From contig NZ_WYDQ01000001.1 in assembly GCF_024105635.1 (NCBI RefSeq), positions 1,054,001-1,118,000 on the forward strand: a DNA stretch of 64,000 bases. Direction: 5' to 3'. Positions 43,642-52,703 of the stretch are shown here, one piece after another. A program made the position numbers and the translations under genes. Numbering within the stretch: position 1 is the first letter of the stretch; each line of letters begins with the position of its first letter. This stretch comes from Oceanicola sp. 502str15. GTDB taxonomy: Bacteria; Pseudomonadota; Alphaproteobacteria; Rhodobacterales; Rhodobacteraceae. The notes beneath the pieces are model-generated. The model saw only the letters and a list, made by a program, of their open reading frames with translations. It had not been told where the DNA came from and ran no database searches.

Positions 43642-44082
43642 ATGAAACGACATCTTGCCGCCCTCGCCCTGCTGATGGCTGCCCCCGCCGGGGCCGCGCC
43701 GCTTTGCAATGATCTCGGCTTTGCCGGGCTTCTGGCGAGCTGCAACCGGGGCGAGCCGATCGAGCTGACGCTGGCCTCGGGGCAGCCGCTTTCGGCGGAG
43801 GGCAGCTACACGTTGCAATCGGGGGCCTATTACAAGCTGATGATCACCGCCGACGGCTCGGCGGAACTGGCGATCAGCGGGCCGGATTTTTTCCGCGCGA
43901 TCTGGATGAACGAGATCGTCATCAACCAGATCGAAATTCGCCCGATGGCGGTTGAGAGCCTTGAGTTTGACGCTGCCGGAACCGCCGAAATCTCTTTTGT
44001 CGCCATCAAGCCAGGCAGCCACGTGCTGCGCATTCCCGGAAGCACCGGGGAGAGCCAGATGGTCACGTTCAACATCCAGTAG
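43642..44082 (+). CDS. Exported small protein, cupredoxin-like fold suspected
   Basis: 146 residues, signal peptide about 1-18 (PAGAAPLC). The mature protein is beta-rich, with an ending (SFVAIKPGSHVLRIPGSTGE) reminiscent of cupredoxins, but no His-Cys-His-Met copper site is seen; two Cys near the start may pair. ATG 43642 has AAGGA upstream; an upstream in-frame ATG at 43618 overlaps the propeller stop and would add eight residues before the signal peptide. Function unknown. Confidence 0.72.
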   Translation: MKRHLAALALLMAAPAGAAPLCNDLGFAGLLASCNRGEPIELTLASGQPLSAEGSYTLQSGAYYKLMITADGSAELAISGPDFFRAIWMNEIVINQIEIRPMAVESLEFDAAGTAEISFVAIKPGSHVLRIPGSTGESQMVTFNIQ

Positions 44083-44095
44083 GGAGGAGACCCGG

Positions 44096-44359
44096 ATGAA
44101 ACATGCGCTGACCCTGATTGCTGCCCTTGCCCTTGCTGCCCCGGCCTTTGCCGAGGCCCATGGCGAGGGGCCCGATGCGGAGACGGTCGAGAAGATCATG
44201 ATGAAGCTCACCGAGATGAAGTGTCAGATGGCCGAAGAGGACATCGAGATGGAAGAGGATGGTGGCTACGATCTGGACGATGTGATCTGTGAGGGCGGTC
44301 AGCAATATGACATCACGCTTGATGCGGATCTGAACGAAACCGGGCGCCGGGCCGAATAG
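44096..44359 (+). CDS. Small strongly acidic PepSY-like exported protein
   Basis: 87 residues; signal peptide about 1-19 (AFA-EA). About 22 of the 68 mature residues are Asp or Glu against five Lys or Arg. The core MKLTEMKCQMAEEDIEMEED then YDLDDVIC and QQYDITLDADLNET follows a PepSY-like pattern. Two Cys may form a disulphide. PepSY proteins and acidic lanthanide binders (LanPepSY of Methylobacillus, recalled) are associated with XoxF organisms. Lanthanide or calcium binding is an inference. GGGAGGAG precedes ATG 44096. Confidence 0.75.
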   Translation: MKHALTLIAALALAAPAFAEAHGEGPDAETVEKIMMKLTEMKCQMAEEDIEMEEDGGYDLDDVICEGGQQYDITLDADLNETGRRAE

Positions 44360-44420
44360 GCCGCCGCTCTGCCCCCGACGCATGACGCGGGCAGGGGGCG
44401 TAACAAAGGGAGGAAATGCC

Positions 44421-45395
44421 ATGAAGACATTGAGAACACTTGCCCTTTCCGGGGTCGCGGTGATTGCCGGAGCGATGGGTGCGCTGGCGCAGGATCTGCC
44501 TGTCATCCGGCTGGCGACGCTGGAGATCGGGACGGTCAACTGGGAGCTGACCACGATCAAGGAGAACGGGCTGGACGAGAAGAACGGCTTCACCCTCGAG
44601 ATCCAGAGCTATGCCGACAATGGCGCGACCCGCGTGGCGCTGGAGGGCGGCGCGGCCGATGTGGCCGTGGCCGACTGGATCTGGGTGGCGCGGCAGCGGG
44701 CGGCGGGCAAGGACTATGTCGTGGTGCCCTACTCCAAGGCGGTTGGCGGGCTTGTGGTGCCGGAAGACAGCACCGCGCAGAGCCTCGAAGACCTGAAGGG
44801 CGCCAAGATCGGCATTGCCGGCGGGCCGCTCGACAAGAGCTGGCTGATCCTGCGGGCCTATGCGCAGCAGGAATACGGCATGGACCTGAAGGCCGAGACC
44901 GAGCAGGTGTTCGGCGCGCCGCCGCTGATCTTCAAGAGCGGGCTTTCGGGCGAGACGCAGGGGGCGATCAACTTCTGGCATTTCCTTGCCAAGATGAAAG
45001 CCGCCGGGATGCGCGAGCTGATTTCGGTCGATACCGCCAGCCGGGGGCTGGGGCTTGACCCGGAGACGCCTCTGCTGGGCTATGTGCTGAAAGAGAGCTT
45101 TCTGGCCGAGCACCCCGACCTTGGCCATGCGCTTTACCGGGCCAGCCGCGATGCGAAGGACCTGCTAGCCAGCGACGATGCCGCATGGGAGGCGGTACGA
45201 GACCAGATGAACGTGCAGAACGATGCGCAATTCGAGACCCTGAAGGCCGATTTCATCGCCGGGATTCCGCTGGACCAGCCGGTGAGCCGGGCCGGGGCCG
45301 ATGCGCTGCTGAAGGTGATGGCCGAGCTTGGCGGAGAGGAACTGGTGGGGCAGGCGACCTCGCTGCCCGAGGGGCTGTTTCTTGATGACGAGTAG
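44421..45395 (+). CDS. SsuA/TauA-type ABC transporter substrate-binding protein
   Basis: 324-residue periplasmic binding protein of the NMT1/SsuA family, signal peptide about 1-23. Motifs: LATLEIGTVNWELTTIKENGL and ADVAVADWIWVARQRAAGKD. These importers take up sulfonates, nitrate or pyrimidine precursors; ligand here unknown. It is followed by its permease (45416) and ATPase (46162). GGGAGGAAA is upstream of ATG 44421. Insertion inside the XoxF island suggests a metal- or cofactor-related ligand (inference). Confidence 0.87.
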   Translation: MKTLRTLALSGVAVIAGAMGALAQDLPVIRLATLEIGTVNWELTTIKENGLDEKNGFTLEIQSYADNGATRVALEGGAADVAVADWIWVARQRAAGKDYVVVPYSKAVGGLVVPEDSTAQSLEDLKGAKIGIAGGPLDKSWLILRAYAQQEYGMDLKAETEQVFGAPPLIFKSGLSGETQGAINFWHFLAKMKAAGMRELISVDTASRGLGLDPETPLLGYVLKESFLAEHPDLGHALYRASRDAKDLLASDDAAWEAVRDQMNVQNDAQFETLKADFIAGIPLDQPVSRAGADALLKVMAELGGEELVGQATSLPEGLFLDDE

Positions 45396-45415
45396 GCCAT
45401 GAGAAGGGCGCGTAG

Positions 45416-46165
45416 ATGACACGCGGGGTCGGCGCGACGGCGCTGTCGCTTCTGGGGCTGCTCGGCCTCTGGATCGTCGCGGCGGCGCTCACCGCCGACC
45501 CCACCGTGCTGCCCCAGCCCTGGGCGCTGATCGCGCCCTTCGGCAAGGCGCTGGCTTCGGGGGAGTTGCTGTATCACCTTGGTCATACGCTGCTGCGGGT
45601 GGCCTGGGCCTTTGTGCTGGCGATGTCTGTCGGCTGTGTGCTGGGCGTGGTGATGGGGCGCAGCGAGTGGGTCAACCAATGGCTCGACCCTTGGCTGGTG
45701 GTGTTTCTGAACTTGCCGGCGCTGGTGCTGATCGTGCTCTGCTATCTCTGGATCGGGCTGACAGAGGCGGCGGCCATTGCGGCGGTGACGCTGAACAAGA
45801 TCCCGAATGTGACCACGGTCATAAGAGAGGGGGCGCGGGCGCTTTCGCCCGACCTCGACGCCATGGCCGCGGTCTACCGGATGCCCTTCATCGACCGGTT
45901 GCGCCACGTGGTCTTGCCCCAGCTTGCGCCCTATATGGCGGCAGCGGCCCGCTCGGGGATCGCGGTGATCTGGAAGATCGTGCTGGTGGTCGAGTTCCTC
46001 GGGCGCTCCTCGGGCGTCGGCTTCAAGATTCACCTGTATTTTCAGCTCTTCGACGTGGCGATGGTGCTGGTTTACGCCTTCTCCTTCATCGCGGTGATGC
46101 TGGCCGTTGAATGGTTGGCGCTACAGCCTTGGGAGCGCCGCGTGCGCCGGTGGCGGGCGGCATGA
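45416..46165 (+). CDS. SsuC/TauC-type ABC transporter permease
   Basis: 249 residues, about six membrane helices. The cytoplasmic EAA loop appears as MAAVYRMPFIDRLRHVVLPQLAPYM. Belongs with the flanking binding protein and ATPase. The stop overlaps the ATPase start by 4 bp (ATGA). Confidence 0.9.
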   Translation: MTRGVGATALSLLGLLGLWIVAAALTADPTVLPQPWALIAPFGKALASGELLYHLGHTLLRVAWAFVLAMSVGCVLGVVMGRSEWVNQWLDPWLVVFLNLPALVLIVLCYLWIGLTEAAAIAAVTLNKIPNVTTVIREGARALSPDLDAMAAVYRMPFIDRLRHVVLPQLAPYMAAAARSGIAVIWKIVLVVEFLGRSSGVGFKIHLYFQLFDVAMVLVYAFSFIAVMLAVEWLALQPWERRVRRWRAA

Positions 46166-46788
46166 TTTCGGTCGATATCCACAGCAAGAGGTTTGGCGAC
46201 ACGCAGGTTCTGGGGCGGGTGCGCTTCGAGCTGGGGCAGGGCGAGAGCCTTGCGGTGCTAGGGCCTTCGGGCGTGGGCAAGAGTACGCTGCTGCGGATCG
46301 TCGGCGGGATCGACCGGAAGTTCGAGGGGCATGTGGAGCGGCCGCAACGGATGGGGGTGGTGTTTCAGGAGCCGACGCTGCTGCCCTGGCGGACGGCGCT
46401 GGAGAACCTGACGCTGGTGCACCGGGGCTTGAGCGAGGCGGAAGGGCGGGAGGCCCTGGAGCGGGTCGGGATCGGCGACAGGGCCGAGTTGTTTCCGGGG
46501 CAGCTTTCGCTCGGGCAGCAGAGACGGCTGGCGCTGGCGCGGGCCTTTGCGGGGGCTCCGGAGTTTCTGGTGATGGACGAACCCTTTGTGTCGCTCGACG
46601 CCGAGCTGGCCGAGGGGATGATGCGGCTGACAGAGGCGCTCATCGCTGAAGTGCGCCCGGCGGTGCTGCTTGTGACCCATGCCCGCGAAGAGGCGGAGCG
46701 GCTGGCGGGGAGGATTGCGCATCTTGAAGGCAGGCCCGCGGTGCTGCATCCTGAGGAAAAGGATCACCTCAGATGCGTAAAGCCCTGA
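46162..46788 (+). CDS. SsuB/TauB-type ABC transporter ATP-binding protein
   Basis: 208 residues, shorter than typical (about 240-260). Walker A GPSGVGKST, Q-loop FQEPTLLPW, signature LSLGQQRRLALARA, Walker B FLVMDEPFVSLD, switch VTHAREEA. ATG 46162 overlaps the permease stop. Third gene of the SsuABC-like importer whose substrate is not known. Confidence 0.9.
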   Translation: MISVDIHSKRFGDTQVLGRVRFELGQGESLAVLGPSGVGKSTLLRIVGGIDRKFEGHVERPQRMGVVFQEPTLLPWRTALENLTLVHRGLSEAEGREALERVGIGDRAELFPGQLSLGQQRRLALARAFAGAPEFLVMDEPFVSLDAELAEGMMRLTEALIAEVRPAVLLVTHAREEAERLAGRIAHLEGRPAVLHPEEKDHLRCVKP

Positions 46789-46807
46789 CAAAGCGAATTT
46801 TTCCGGC

Positions 46808-47545
46808 GTGAGCGAGGCGCTTACCCTGCGAGACGTATCGTTCAGCTACGGGCCGAAGCGGGCGCTGGACGGGGTGAGCTTTTCTCTGGAGGCGGGGCGG
46901 TTCTGTGCGCTGCTGGGGCCGAACGGCGCCGGGAAATCGACACTCTTTGCGCTGCTCACCCGGCTGCTGGTGACACGGCAGGGCGTGATCCGGGTGGCCG
47001 GGCACGACATGGCCCGCGAACCGCGCGCGGCGCTGGCAAAGATCGGCGTGGTGTTTCAACAGCCGACGCTTGATCTCGATATGACAGTGGCCCGCAACAT
47101 GAGCTACTTCGCGGCGCTGCACGGGCTCTCGGGACGCGCGGCGCAGGCCAGCATTGACGGGGCGCTGGACCGGCTGGAAATGCGGGAGCGGGCCGGGGAG
47201 AAGGTGCGCAACCTCAATGGCGGGCACCGCAGGCGGATGGAGATTGCGAGGGCGCTGGTGCATAGGCCGGAACTGCTGCTGCTCGACGAGCCGACGGTGG
47301 GGCTCGACACCGCATCCCGGATCGCGATTACCGAGCATGTTCATATGCTTGCAGGTCAAGGTTTAAGCGTTCTCTGGTGCACGCACCTGGTGGATGAGAT
47401 CGCGCCTCAAGATGATGTGGTGGTGCTCCACAAGGGCCGGGTGCTGGCACAGGACCGGGCCGAAACACTGGCCGGCAGCGGCACGCTGCAGGACGCCTTC
47501 ATGCGGATGACGGCCCGTGACGCGGCCGTGGGGCAGGGCGCGTGA
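46808..47545 (+). CDS. ABC transporter ATP-binding protein of the PQQ/lanthanide-associated system (LutE/PedB-like)
   Basis: 245 residues. Walker A GPNGAGKST, Walker B LLLLDEPTVGLD, switch His in WCTHLVDE. The signature loop is LNGGHRRRMEIARA, in which Asn replaces the usual Ser of LSGGQ. Start GTG 46808; the end overlaps the permease start by 4 bp (GTGA). I recall this ATPase family as part of the PQQ-dependent alcohol dehydrogenase ABC system. Pairs with 41465-42652 and 47542-48336. Confidence 0.85.
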   Translation: MSEALTLRDVSFSYGPKRALDGVSFSLEAGRFCALLGPNGAGKSTLFALLTRLLVTRQGVIRVAGHDMAREPRAALAKIGVVFQQPTLDLDMTVARNMSYFAALHGLSGRAAQASIDGALDRLEMRERAGEKVRNLNGGHRRRMEIARALVHRPELLLLDEPTVGLDTASRIAITEHVHMLAGQGLSVLWCTHLVDEIAPQDDVVVLHKGRVLAQDRAETLAGSGTLQDAFMRMTARDAAVGQGA

Positions 47546-48336
47546 GTGGCTATCTCACAGCGCTCTGGGCGATCGTGCGGCGCGAGGCGGCACGCTTCGT
47601 GCATCAGCGCTCCCGCTTCCTTTCGGCGCTTGTGCGCCCGCTGGTGTGGCTGGTGATCTTTGCGGCCGGGTTTCGGGCTGCGCTCGGGGTTTCGATCATT
47701 CCGCCGTATCAGACCTACATCACCTACGAGGTCTACATCCTGCCGGGCCTGTGCGGAATGATACAGCTTTTCAACGGGATGCAGAGCTCTCTGAGCCTTG
47801 TCTACGATCAGGAGATGGGGTCGATGCGGCTGCTGCTGACCTCGCCGCTGCCGCGCTGGTGGCTGTTGTTCTGCAAGCTGCTGGCGGGCGTGGCGGTGTC
47901 GATCCTGCAAGTCTATGCGTTTCTGGGGATTGCGGCGCTCTACGGTATCCGGTTGCCTTGGGAGGGATATCTGCTGGTTCTGCCGGCGCTGGTGGTGTCG
48001 GGGCTGATGCTCGGGGCGCTGGGGATGCTGATTTCGTCGACGGTGAAGCAGCTCGAGAACTTCGCCGGGGTGATGAACTTCGTGATCTTCCCGATGTTCT
48101 TCCTGAGCTCGGCGCTTTACCCGCTGTGGAAGATGGCCGAAAGCTCGGATCTGCTGCGCGATATCTGCGCGTGGAACCCGTTCACACATGCGGTGGAGCT
48201 GATCCGCTTTTCGCTCTATGGCGCGGCAAACCTCTGGGCGTTGGCGGTGGTGGTCGGGTGCTTCGTGGTATTCTTTGCCGGGGCGCTGGTTGGGTATGAC
48301 CCGTCGCGGGGGCTGATGCGGCGGAAAGGGGGGTGA
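47542..48336 (+). CDS. ABC-2-type permease of the PQQ/lanthanide-associated system (LutF/PedC-like)
   Basis: 264-residue membrane protein with about six helices; the C-terminal part includes FPMFFLSSALYPLWKMAE, typical of ABC-2 exporters of the NodJ/DrrB type. ABC-2 permeases normally export, yet this family co-occurs with a periplasmic binding protein, so direction is debated. Start GTG 47542 overlaps the ATPase gene (GTGA). Last gene of the C1 island on this strand. Confidence 0.85.
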   Translation: MSGYLTALWAIVRREAARFVHQRSRFLSALVRPLVWLVIFAAGFRAALGVSIIPPYQTYITYEVYILPGLCGMIQLFNGMQSSLSLVYDQEMGSMRLLLTSPLPRWWLLFCKLLAGVAVSILQVYAFLGIAALYGIRLPWEGYLLVLPALVVSGLMLGALGMLISSTVKQLENFAGVMNFVIFPMFFLSSALYPLWKMAESSDLLRDICAWNPFTHAVELIRFSLYGAANLWALAVVVGCFVVFFAGALVGYDPSRGLMRRKGG

Positions 48337-48370
48337 TGCGGACTACGCCTAAGGTCGTATACGGTTATCC

Positions 48371-48386
48371 CATAATCGGTATTATG
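48371..48386. promoter_or_regulatory. 16-bp palindrome upstream of the luxR-type gene
   Basis: CATAAT-CGGT-ATTATG is a perfect six-base inverted repeat with a four-base centre. It lies in an unusually AT-rich 237-bp intergenic region that also holds GGTTAACC (48412-48419). It is a plausible operator of the LuxR-type regulator or another regulator, but it does not match a lux box closely. Confidence 0.4.
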
Positions 48387-48573
48387 TAATGTAAGCGGGT
48401 TGAGGTATGTTGGTTAACCTACGGTATTCGCGCAAAACTCTCCCTCAGGAAAAGACGACTCAACTTATTCACGAATTAACCACTCCCCTGAAAATGCGCA
48501 CAGAACTCCGCCGGATTTCTCGACATCCTGCGTTGTAGACCATAGGTCAAGCACTGGGGATAACGAGGGACGT

Positions 48574-49368
48574 TTGCACGGGATGCTGGCCCGTGCTGCG
48601 GTTTGTGCGCTGATGTTGAATGCCGTTGAAAAGATTGTCGCTTGTCGCGATGTCGATGAGCTGTGGGCCTGTCTCAAGGAGACGATGGCGCATTACGGAT
48701 TTCCGCGTCTGTTCTACGGCTACACCACCCACCGCTCGGGCCTGAACCTGGGCGATCGTGCCGACATCACCATTCTGTCGACGCTCGATCCGAACTACAT
48801 GGCGGCCTTCCTCGACACCGGGCTCTACTATCACGCGCCGATGGTGCGCTGGGGCATCCAGCATGCCGGGGCCAGTTCGTGGCGCTGGGTGGCCGACCGG
48901 GCCGCGGCCGGGCTGATGGACGCCGATGAGCAGCGGGTGCAGAGGCTCAACGAGTCCTATGAGCTGCGCGCCGGTATCACGCTGAGCTTTCCGATGTCGA
49001 ACCTGCGCAGCCGTGCCGGGATCAGCCTTGTGCCGCAACCGGGCGTTGGTCAGGACGAGGTGGACGAGATCTGGGCCCGGGATGGCCGGGAGATCTGGGC
49101 GTTGAACAACGTTGCCCATTTAAAGATTGCCAACCTGCCGCAACTGATTGATCGACGCCCGCTGACCCCGCGCCAGCGCGAGGCGCTGGAATGGGTTGGC
49201 GATGGCAAGACCACGGCGGATATCGCGCTCATCATGGGGCTCACGCCCTCGACGGTGGAAAAGCACCTGCGGCTGGCCCGTGAGGCGCTTGGGGTGGAAA
49301 CCACGGCGCAGGCGGTGCTGAAAGCGAGCATGCTGAACCAGATTTATCTCGTTGAAGCCGGGGCTTGA
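48574..49368 (+). CDS. LuxR-type autoinducer-binding transcriptional regulator (solo)
   Basis: About 264 residues. N-terminal autoinducer-binding-like domain (about 20-170; ETMAHYGFPRLFYGYTTH, GLYYHAPMVRWG, WRWV) and C-terminal LuxR HTH (about 195-260; LTPRQREALEWVGDGKTTADIALIMGLTPSTVEKHL). No luxI synthase is in the window, so it is probably a solo. The start is uncertain: TTG 48574 lies three bases after GAGGGA; ATG 48583 and ATG 48613 are alternatives. It follows the transporter operon in the same orientation but has its own AT-rich leader. Confidence 0.87.
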   Translation: MHGMLARAAVCALMLNAVEKIVACRDVDELWACLKETMAHYGFPRLFYGYTTHRSGLNLGDRADITILSTLDPNYMAAFLDTGLYYHAPMVRWGIQHAGASSWRWVADRAAAGLMDADEQRVQRLNESYELRAGITLSFPMSNLRSRAGISLVPQPGVGQDEVDEIWARDGREIWALNNVAHLKIANLPQLIDRRPLTPRQREALEWVGDGKTTADIALIMGLTPSTVEKHLRLAREALGVETTAQAVLKASMLNQIYLVEAGA

Positions 49369-49712
49369 GCGCGGTCTTCACGGCTTTGGGCATGGGCGTG
49401 AAACTACCGTGAATAAAACGGCGACCCGCCCTGCCCCCGCTTCCCTTCCCTAACGGTACTTGGCATTTTGAAGTCGTTCCGTGAGTGGTGGCATTAGCCA
49501 AGGAACTCGCGGCAGAGGCGGCCTCACGATACTGGGGAGCCCGAGCCGCTCCGGGAAACCGGATCGTCGGCCTGGTGGCGTATTTTCGCCCGCCGGGCCG
49601 GCACTTCGAACGGGGGCTTGCCTGTCCTCATCCCCAATATGACGCAGTGCACTTCGTTCGTTTTCTGTGGTGCGGTCCTTCCCAGGGCCGTACCACAGGC
49701 CTTCGGGCAAAG
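49369..49712. other. Intergenic stretch with no recognisable gene
   Basis: Between the luxR-type gene and the terminator of tsf I see no conserved protein, tRNA or promoter. A minus-strand open frame of about 86 codons at 49450-49710 is Arg/Pro-rich, has no RBS and resembles random GC-rich coding. Nothing is assigned. Confidence 0.5.
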
Positions 49713-49749
49713 AAAAAGGCCGCCGAACCCTGTGGGATCGACGGCCTTT
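49713..49749 (-). terminator. Rho-independent terminator of rpsB-tsf
   Basis: On the minus strand the arms AAAGGCCG (49742-49749) and CGGCCTTT (49715-49722), with a 19-base loop, are followed by T residues. It is 20 bp after the tsf stop. Confidence 0.8.
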
Positions 49750-49769
49750 CCTGTTTGGTCTCGGGACGC

Positions 49770-50651
49770 TTAGCCCTGGGCTGCCTTGGCAACCTCTGCG
49801 GCGAAGTCTTCTTCCTTCTTCTCGATGCCTTCACCCACTTCGAGGCGAACGAACCCGGTGATCTCGACACCGGCTTCCTTGGCGGCCTCGGCCACGGTCA
49901 GATCGGGGTTGATGACGAAAGCCTGGTTGAGCAGCGTGATCTCGGCGAGGAACTTCTTCATCCGGCCTTCGATCATCTTCTCGATGACCTGCTCGGGCTT
50001 GCCGCTTTCACGGGCGATGTCCATCTGCACGGTGCGCTCCTTGTCGACGATGGCCGGGTCGAGCTCGGCTTCGTTCAGAGCGGCCGGGCGCGGGTCGGCG
50101 GCGGCGACGTGCATGGCGACCTGGCGGCCGAACTCGTCGTTCTCGCCGGAAAGCGCGACGAGCACGCCGATCTTGCCCATGCCGGGCGCAGCGGCGTTGT
50201 GCACGTAGCTGACCACGGAGGCACCCTCGACGGAGGCCATGCGGCGCAGCGACATGTTTTCGCCGATGGTGGCGATCTTGTCAGTCAGCGTGTCGGCCAC
50301 GGTCTTGCCGCCCATGTCGGCGCCCTTCAGGGCCTCGATGTCGGAAACGGTGAGGGCAGCCTTGGCGATGCCGGCGACCATGGACTGGAATTCGGCGTTC
50401 TTGCCCACGAAGTCGGTTTCGGAGTTCACCTCGACGGCGACGCCCTTGCCGCCCTCGACCTCGACGGCCACGAGGCCCTCGGCGGCGGTGCGGTCGGACT
50501 TTTTGGCGGCCTTGGCCAGACCCTTGGTGCGCAGCCAGTCGATGGCGGCTTCCATGTCGCCGTCAACCTCGGTCAGCGCCTTCTTGGCGTCCATCATGCC
50601 AGCGCCGGTCTTGTCGCGCAGCTCTTTTACCAGTGCAGCGGTAATTGCCAT
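49770..50651 (-). CDS. tsf: Translation elongation factor Ts
   Basis: Guanine nucleotide exchange factor that recycles EF-Tu-GDP. 293 residues. N-terminal UBA-like domain ([20 protein letters not shown]) and the Tu-contact motif TDFVGKN are present; the core subdomains have normal length. It lies 118 bp after rpsB in the conserved rpsB-tsf order, with a terminator 20 bp after its stop. Confidence 0.98.
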   Translation of the reverse strand: MAITAALVKELRDKTGAGMMDAKKALTEVDGDMEAAIDWLRTKGLAKAAKKSDRTAAEGLVAVEVEGGKGVAVEVNSETDFVGKNAEFQSMVAGIAKAALTVSDIEALKGADMGGKTVADTLTDKIATIGENMSLRRMASVEGASVVSYVHNAAAPGMGKIGVLVALSGENDEFGRQVAMHVAAADPRPAALNEAELDPAIVDKERTVQMDIARESGKPEQVIEKMIEGRMKKFLAEITLLNQAFVINPDLTVAEAAKEAGVEITGFVRLEVGEGIEKKEEDFAAEVAKAAQG

Positions 50652-50769
50652 GTCATGCTCCTTCGGGAGATCTTATTGAAGTCGGTCCGGGCGGTAGTGC
50701 ACCGCCCGTTTGTCGGTTTGATGACAGTTCGGGCGGGGGGCGCATATGGCCCCCCTGCCCTGATCTGTT

Positions 50770-51624
50770 TCAGCTCTCGGCTGCGGTCTTTTCCGCGGCG
50801 TCTTCGGCCGGGGCCTCGGCGGGCGCTTCGGCTTCTTCGGCGGGCGCTGCAGCAGCGGCGGCCTCGGCTTCGGCGGCAAGGGCCTCTTCCACGGCGGCTT
50901 CTTCGAGCGCACCGATGTCGACGCCGGCGGCGCCCATCTGGGCGGTCATGCCGTCGAGCGCGGCGCGGGCCACGAGGTCGCAGTAGAGCGCGATGGCGCG
51001 GGCGGCGTCATCGTTGCCGGGGATGATGTAGTCGATGCCATCGGGCGAGCAGTTGGTGTCGACCACGGCCACGACCGGGATGCCGAGCTTCTTGGCTTCG
51101 GCGATGGCGAGGTCTTCCTTGTTCACGTCGATGACGAAGAGCAGGTCGGGCAGGCCGCCCATCTCGCGGATGCCGCCGAGCGAAGCCTGAAGCTTCTGCT
51201 GCTCGCGCTCCATGCCCAGGCGCTCTTTCTTGGTCAGGCCGGAGAAGCCGATGGCGCTCTCTTCGTCGATGGCCTTGAGGCGCTGGATCGACTGGGAAAC
51301 GGTTTTCCAGTTGGTCAGCGTGCCACCGAGCCAGCGGTGGTTCATGTAGTACTGCGCGCATTTCTCGGCGGCTTCGGCGATCGGGCGCTGTGCCTGACGT
51401 TTGGTGCCGACGAAGAGGATGCGGCCGTTCTTGGCAACGGTCTCGCGCACGACGTTGAGCGCGGCGTCCAGCATGGGGACGGTCTGCGTCAGGTCGAGGA
51501 TGTGGATGCCGTTGCGGTCACCGTAGATGAACTCGCCCATGCGGGGGTTCCATCGTTGGGTCTGGTGGCCGAAGTGAACGCCAGCTTCAAGCAGCTGACG
51601 CATGGAGAATTCAGGGAGCGCCAT
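50770..51624 (-). CDS. rpsB: 30S ribosomal protein S2
   Basis: 284 residues, S2 core about 1-230 ([51 protein letters not shown]). The C-terminal 50 residues are an Ala/Glu-rich low-complexity tail, common in alphaproteobacterial S2. ATG at 51622-51624 gives the normal [15 protein letters not shown] start; an in-frame reading to 51720 is too long. First gene of rpsB-tsf. Confidence 0.97.
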   Translation of the reverse strand: MALPEFSMRQLLEAGVHFGHQTQRWNPRMGEFIYGDRNGIHILDLTQTVPMLDAALNVVRETVAKNGRILFVGTKRQAQRPIAEAAEKCAQYYMNHRWLGGTLTNWKTVSQSIQRLKAIDEESAIGFSGLTKKERLGMEREQQKLQASLGGIREMGGLPDLLFVIDVNKEDLAIAEAKKLGIPVVAVVDTNCSPDGIDYIIPGNDDAARAIALYCDLVARAALDGMTAQMGAAGVDIGALEEAAVEEALAAEAEAAAAAAPAEEAEAPAEAPAEDAAEKTAAES

Positions 51625-51812
51625 GTCCAATGTTCCTTTTCCGGTTTGCGCCTCGGCGGGGCTGTGAGGGCATGTGCCCAACCGGCGGACCTGTGCGGGA
51701 TGTCTCCCCGCAAGGCCCAAACCCCGCCTGTGAAGTGAGCGCGCGTATAGAGAGCTTCGCGGGGGTTGGCAAGCCCCTTGCCTATATGCACGCAGATTGC
51801 CACAACGCGGGC

Positions 51813-52703
51813 ATGTCTGCGCCTTCCATCCTCTGCATCGGCTCCGTCCTCTGGGACGTGATCGGCCGCACCCCCGCCTCGATGCGGCTGGGGGCGGATG
51901 TGCCGGGGCGGATCAGCCGGATTCCCGGCGGCGTGGCGCTGAATATCGCGATGGCGCTGCGGCGGGCCGGGCTTTCGCCGGTGCTGCTCAGTTCGGTCGG
52001 ACGCGACGGGCCGGGCGACGAGCTGGTGGCGCGCTGCGAGTTGCTGGGGCTGGACACCGGCATGGTGCATCGCTCCGATGATCTGCCAACCGATACCTAC
52101 ATGGCGATCGAGGGCGCGGGCGGGCTGGTGGCGGCGCTGGCCGATGCCCATTCGCTCGAGGCGGCGGGAGCGCGGATTCTGGCGCCGCTGGGCGACGGGC
52201 GGCTGGGGTCGGCGCAGGCCCCCTACCCCGGGCTGATCGCGCTGGATGGCAACCTGACCGAGACATTGCTGGCCGAGATCGCCGCCAGCCCGCTGTTTGC
52301 CGCCGCCGACCTGCGGGTTGCGCCGGCCTCGCCGGGCAAGGCGGAGCGGTTGCTGCCGCTGCTCGGCCATGCGGGCACCACGCTTTATCTCAATCGCGAG
52401 GAAGCGGGTTTGCTGGCCCAACGGGACTTTGCCGATGCCGAGAGCGCCGCCAAGGCGCTGGTGGCGCGGGGCGCGGGCCGGGTGCTGGTGACGGACGGTG
52501 GCGCGGCGACCTGCGATGCCTCGGAGGCGGGCGTGCATGTGGCCAGCCCGCCGCCGGTGATGGTGGAACGCGTCACCGGCGCGGGTGACACCTTCATGGC
52601 CGCTCATATCGCCGCCGAGGCCGCCGGTGACGGCCGGGCCGAGGCGCTTGCTCATGCCCAGGCCGTCACGGCCGCCTATGTTTCCGGAGAAACCCGCCTG
52701 TGA
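51813..52703 (+). CDS. psuK: PfkB-family kinase, probable pseudouridine kinase
   Basis: 296-residue ribokinase-family enzyme: ATP plus pseudouridine to pseudouridine 5'-phosphate. Motifs: [15 protein letters not shown] (N-terminal signature), [10 protein letters not shown] and [12 protein letters not shown] (second signature with catalytic Asp). Substrate is inferred from the 4-bp overlap with the pseudouridine-5'-phosphate glycosidase gene. Start ATG 51813; an upstream in-frame ATG at 51787 is possible. Confidence 0.88.
   Translation: MSAPSILCIGSVLWDVIGRTPASMRLGADVPGRISRIPGGVALNIAMALRRAGLSPVLLSSVGRDGPGDELVARCELLGLDTGMVHRSDDLPTDTYMAIEGAGGLVAALADAHSLEAAGARILAPLGDGRLGSAQAPYPGLIALDGNLTETLLAEIAASPLFAAADLRVAPASPGKAERLLPLLGHAGTTLYLNREEAGLLAQRDFADAESAAKALVARGAGRVLVTDGGAATCDASEAGVHVASPPPVMVERVTGAGDTFMAAHIAAEAAGDGRAEALAHAQAVTAAYVSGETRL

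Noticed and set aside
49450..49710. Minus-strand frame of about 86 codons before the tsf terminator
   Set aside because: Arg/Pro-rich, no RBS, and unlike any protein I recognise. It also lies downstream of a terminator on the same strand.
49485..51026. Long plus-strand open frame of over 500 codons overlapping tsf and rpsB
   Set aside because: It is antisense to two certain housekeeping genes, has biased composition from GC-rich codon shadows and no family motif or RBS.
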